From NCBI GenBank assembly GCA_947476895.1, contig CANJRX010000001.1, forward strand, positions 120,865 through 184,864: a stretch of 64,000 bases of DNA, read 5' to 3'. Below are positions 63,801 through 64,000 of the stretch, one piece after another. A program made the position numbers and the translations under genes. The notes below the pieces were generated by a model, which saw only the letters and a program-made list of their open reading frames with translations, searched no databases and had not been told where the DNA came from. This DNA comes from Fidelibacterota bacterium. Lineage in GTDB: Bacteria; Pseudomonadota; Alphaproteobacteria; Rhodospirillales; Rhodospirillaceae. Numbering within the stretch: the first letter of the stretch is position 1; each line of letters opens with the position of its first letter.

Positions 63801-64000
63801 GGGCATCGATACCCAGACGCAAGACTTCACCTGCGTCGGCGTCGGCGATATGTCGGGCGACGTGTTCGGCAACGGCATGCTGATGTCGAAGAAGACCAAG
63901 TTGCTGGCGGCCTTCAACCACCTGCATATCTTCATCGATCCGAACCCCACGGATACCGAGAAGAACTTCGCCGAACGCGAGCGCATGTTCAAACTGCCGC
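60847..64000 (+). CDS. gdhB: NAD-specific glutamate dehydrogenase, large 180-kDa type, 3' partial
   Basis: Open from ATG 60847 to the window edge (1051 codons with no stop). The long N-terminal region has the ACT-like parts of this class ([25 protein letters not shown]), and the catalytic core is reached at about residue 820: [36 protein letters not shown] with the active-site Lys, and [19 protein letters not shown]. The full protein in relatives is ~1600 residues, so about a third is missing. It converts glutamate to 2-oxoglutarate for catabolism. Confidence 0.95.
   Translation, partial: [1051 protein letters not shown]

Noticed and set aside
62677..63927. 416-residue ORF opposite glutamate dehydrogenase
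   Set aside because: The plus strand encodes the conserved catalytic core of the dehydrogenase through this stretch without a stop; the minus ORF has no recognisable domain.

Overview
The window is about 64 kb of GC-rich chromosome from an alphaproteobacterium. The assignment rests on an Irr-type Fur regulator with an Irr-box-like site, the start of a large-type NAD-glutamate dehydrogenase, an IalB-family protein, Tat- and Sec-exported VOC/oxidoreductase proteins, and an HWE-type CheB/CheR hybrid kinase. The order cannot be fixed from the sequence alone. There is no prophage, integrase, transposase or CRISPR array. Coding density is high, with many 1-4 bp overlaps between co-directional and convergent genes.

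Layout. 1-9.5 kb: an O-GlcNAc-transferase-like protein (5' cut by the window edge), a small methyltransferase, mtgA, a response regulator, aspartate dehydrogenase, a HCCA-isomerase-like protein, DNA polymerase IV, an MsbA-like ABC exporter, arfB and sufE. 9.5-11.7 kb: a DUF559 nuclease-like gene clasped between copies of a palindromic repeat, then a PAS-GGDEF-EAL gene broken by one in-frame TAG. 12-19.6 kb: a VOC protein and a seven-gene minus-strand operon (fasciclin, FAH-family, oligopeptide ABC permeases and ATPases, gamma-glutamyltransferase) with no substrate-binding protein. 19.6-24.9 kb: a MarR regulator flanked by twin palindromes, a cyclic-nucleotide-binding/TPR protein, glycerol kinase and a double cold-shock protein. 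25-28.4 kb: an iron/oxidative-stress block (irr, rubrerythrin, Fe-S protein, DUF3501) with an Irr-box-like site.

28.5-43 kb: an SH3 protein, a hydroxyacid dehydrogenase-pabB-pabC operon, IalB, TrmH-like and cupin genes, a CoA-transferase pair whose A subunit is frameshifted, PCD, a zincin, UDG, sirtuin, LMW-PTP, thpR, and the tesA / ybbA-ybbP cluster. 43-50 kb: a BI-1 protein, a VOC protein behind a perfect 18-bp dyad, an NTP/NDP transporter-like MFS protein, and three diverged Tat-exported MDR-family oxidoreductases. 50-60 kb: tRNA-Thr, a ubiquinone hydroxylase, DUF971, Trm112-like, Lon-N and CnoX genes, tRNA-Gly followed by an 80-bp tRNA-derived direct repeat, a two-domain methyltransferase, and a CheB/CheR/PAS/HWE kinase with its response regulator. 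60-64 kb: two small genes and the start of NAD-glutamate dehydrogenase, cut by the window end.

Strongest leads: the DUF559 gene whose Shine-Dalgarno and stop codon come from the flanking repeat family; the MarR twin operators next to an unusual CNB-TPR protein; the Tat-exported MDR triplet; tRNA-adjacent repeats sharing a 15-nt core; and two lesions (amber in the EAL gene, homopolymer frameshift in scoA) that are either real gene losses or sequence errors.
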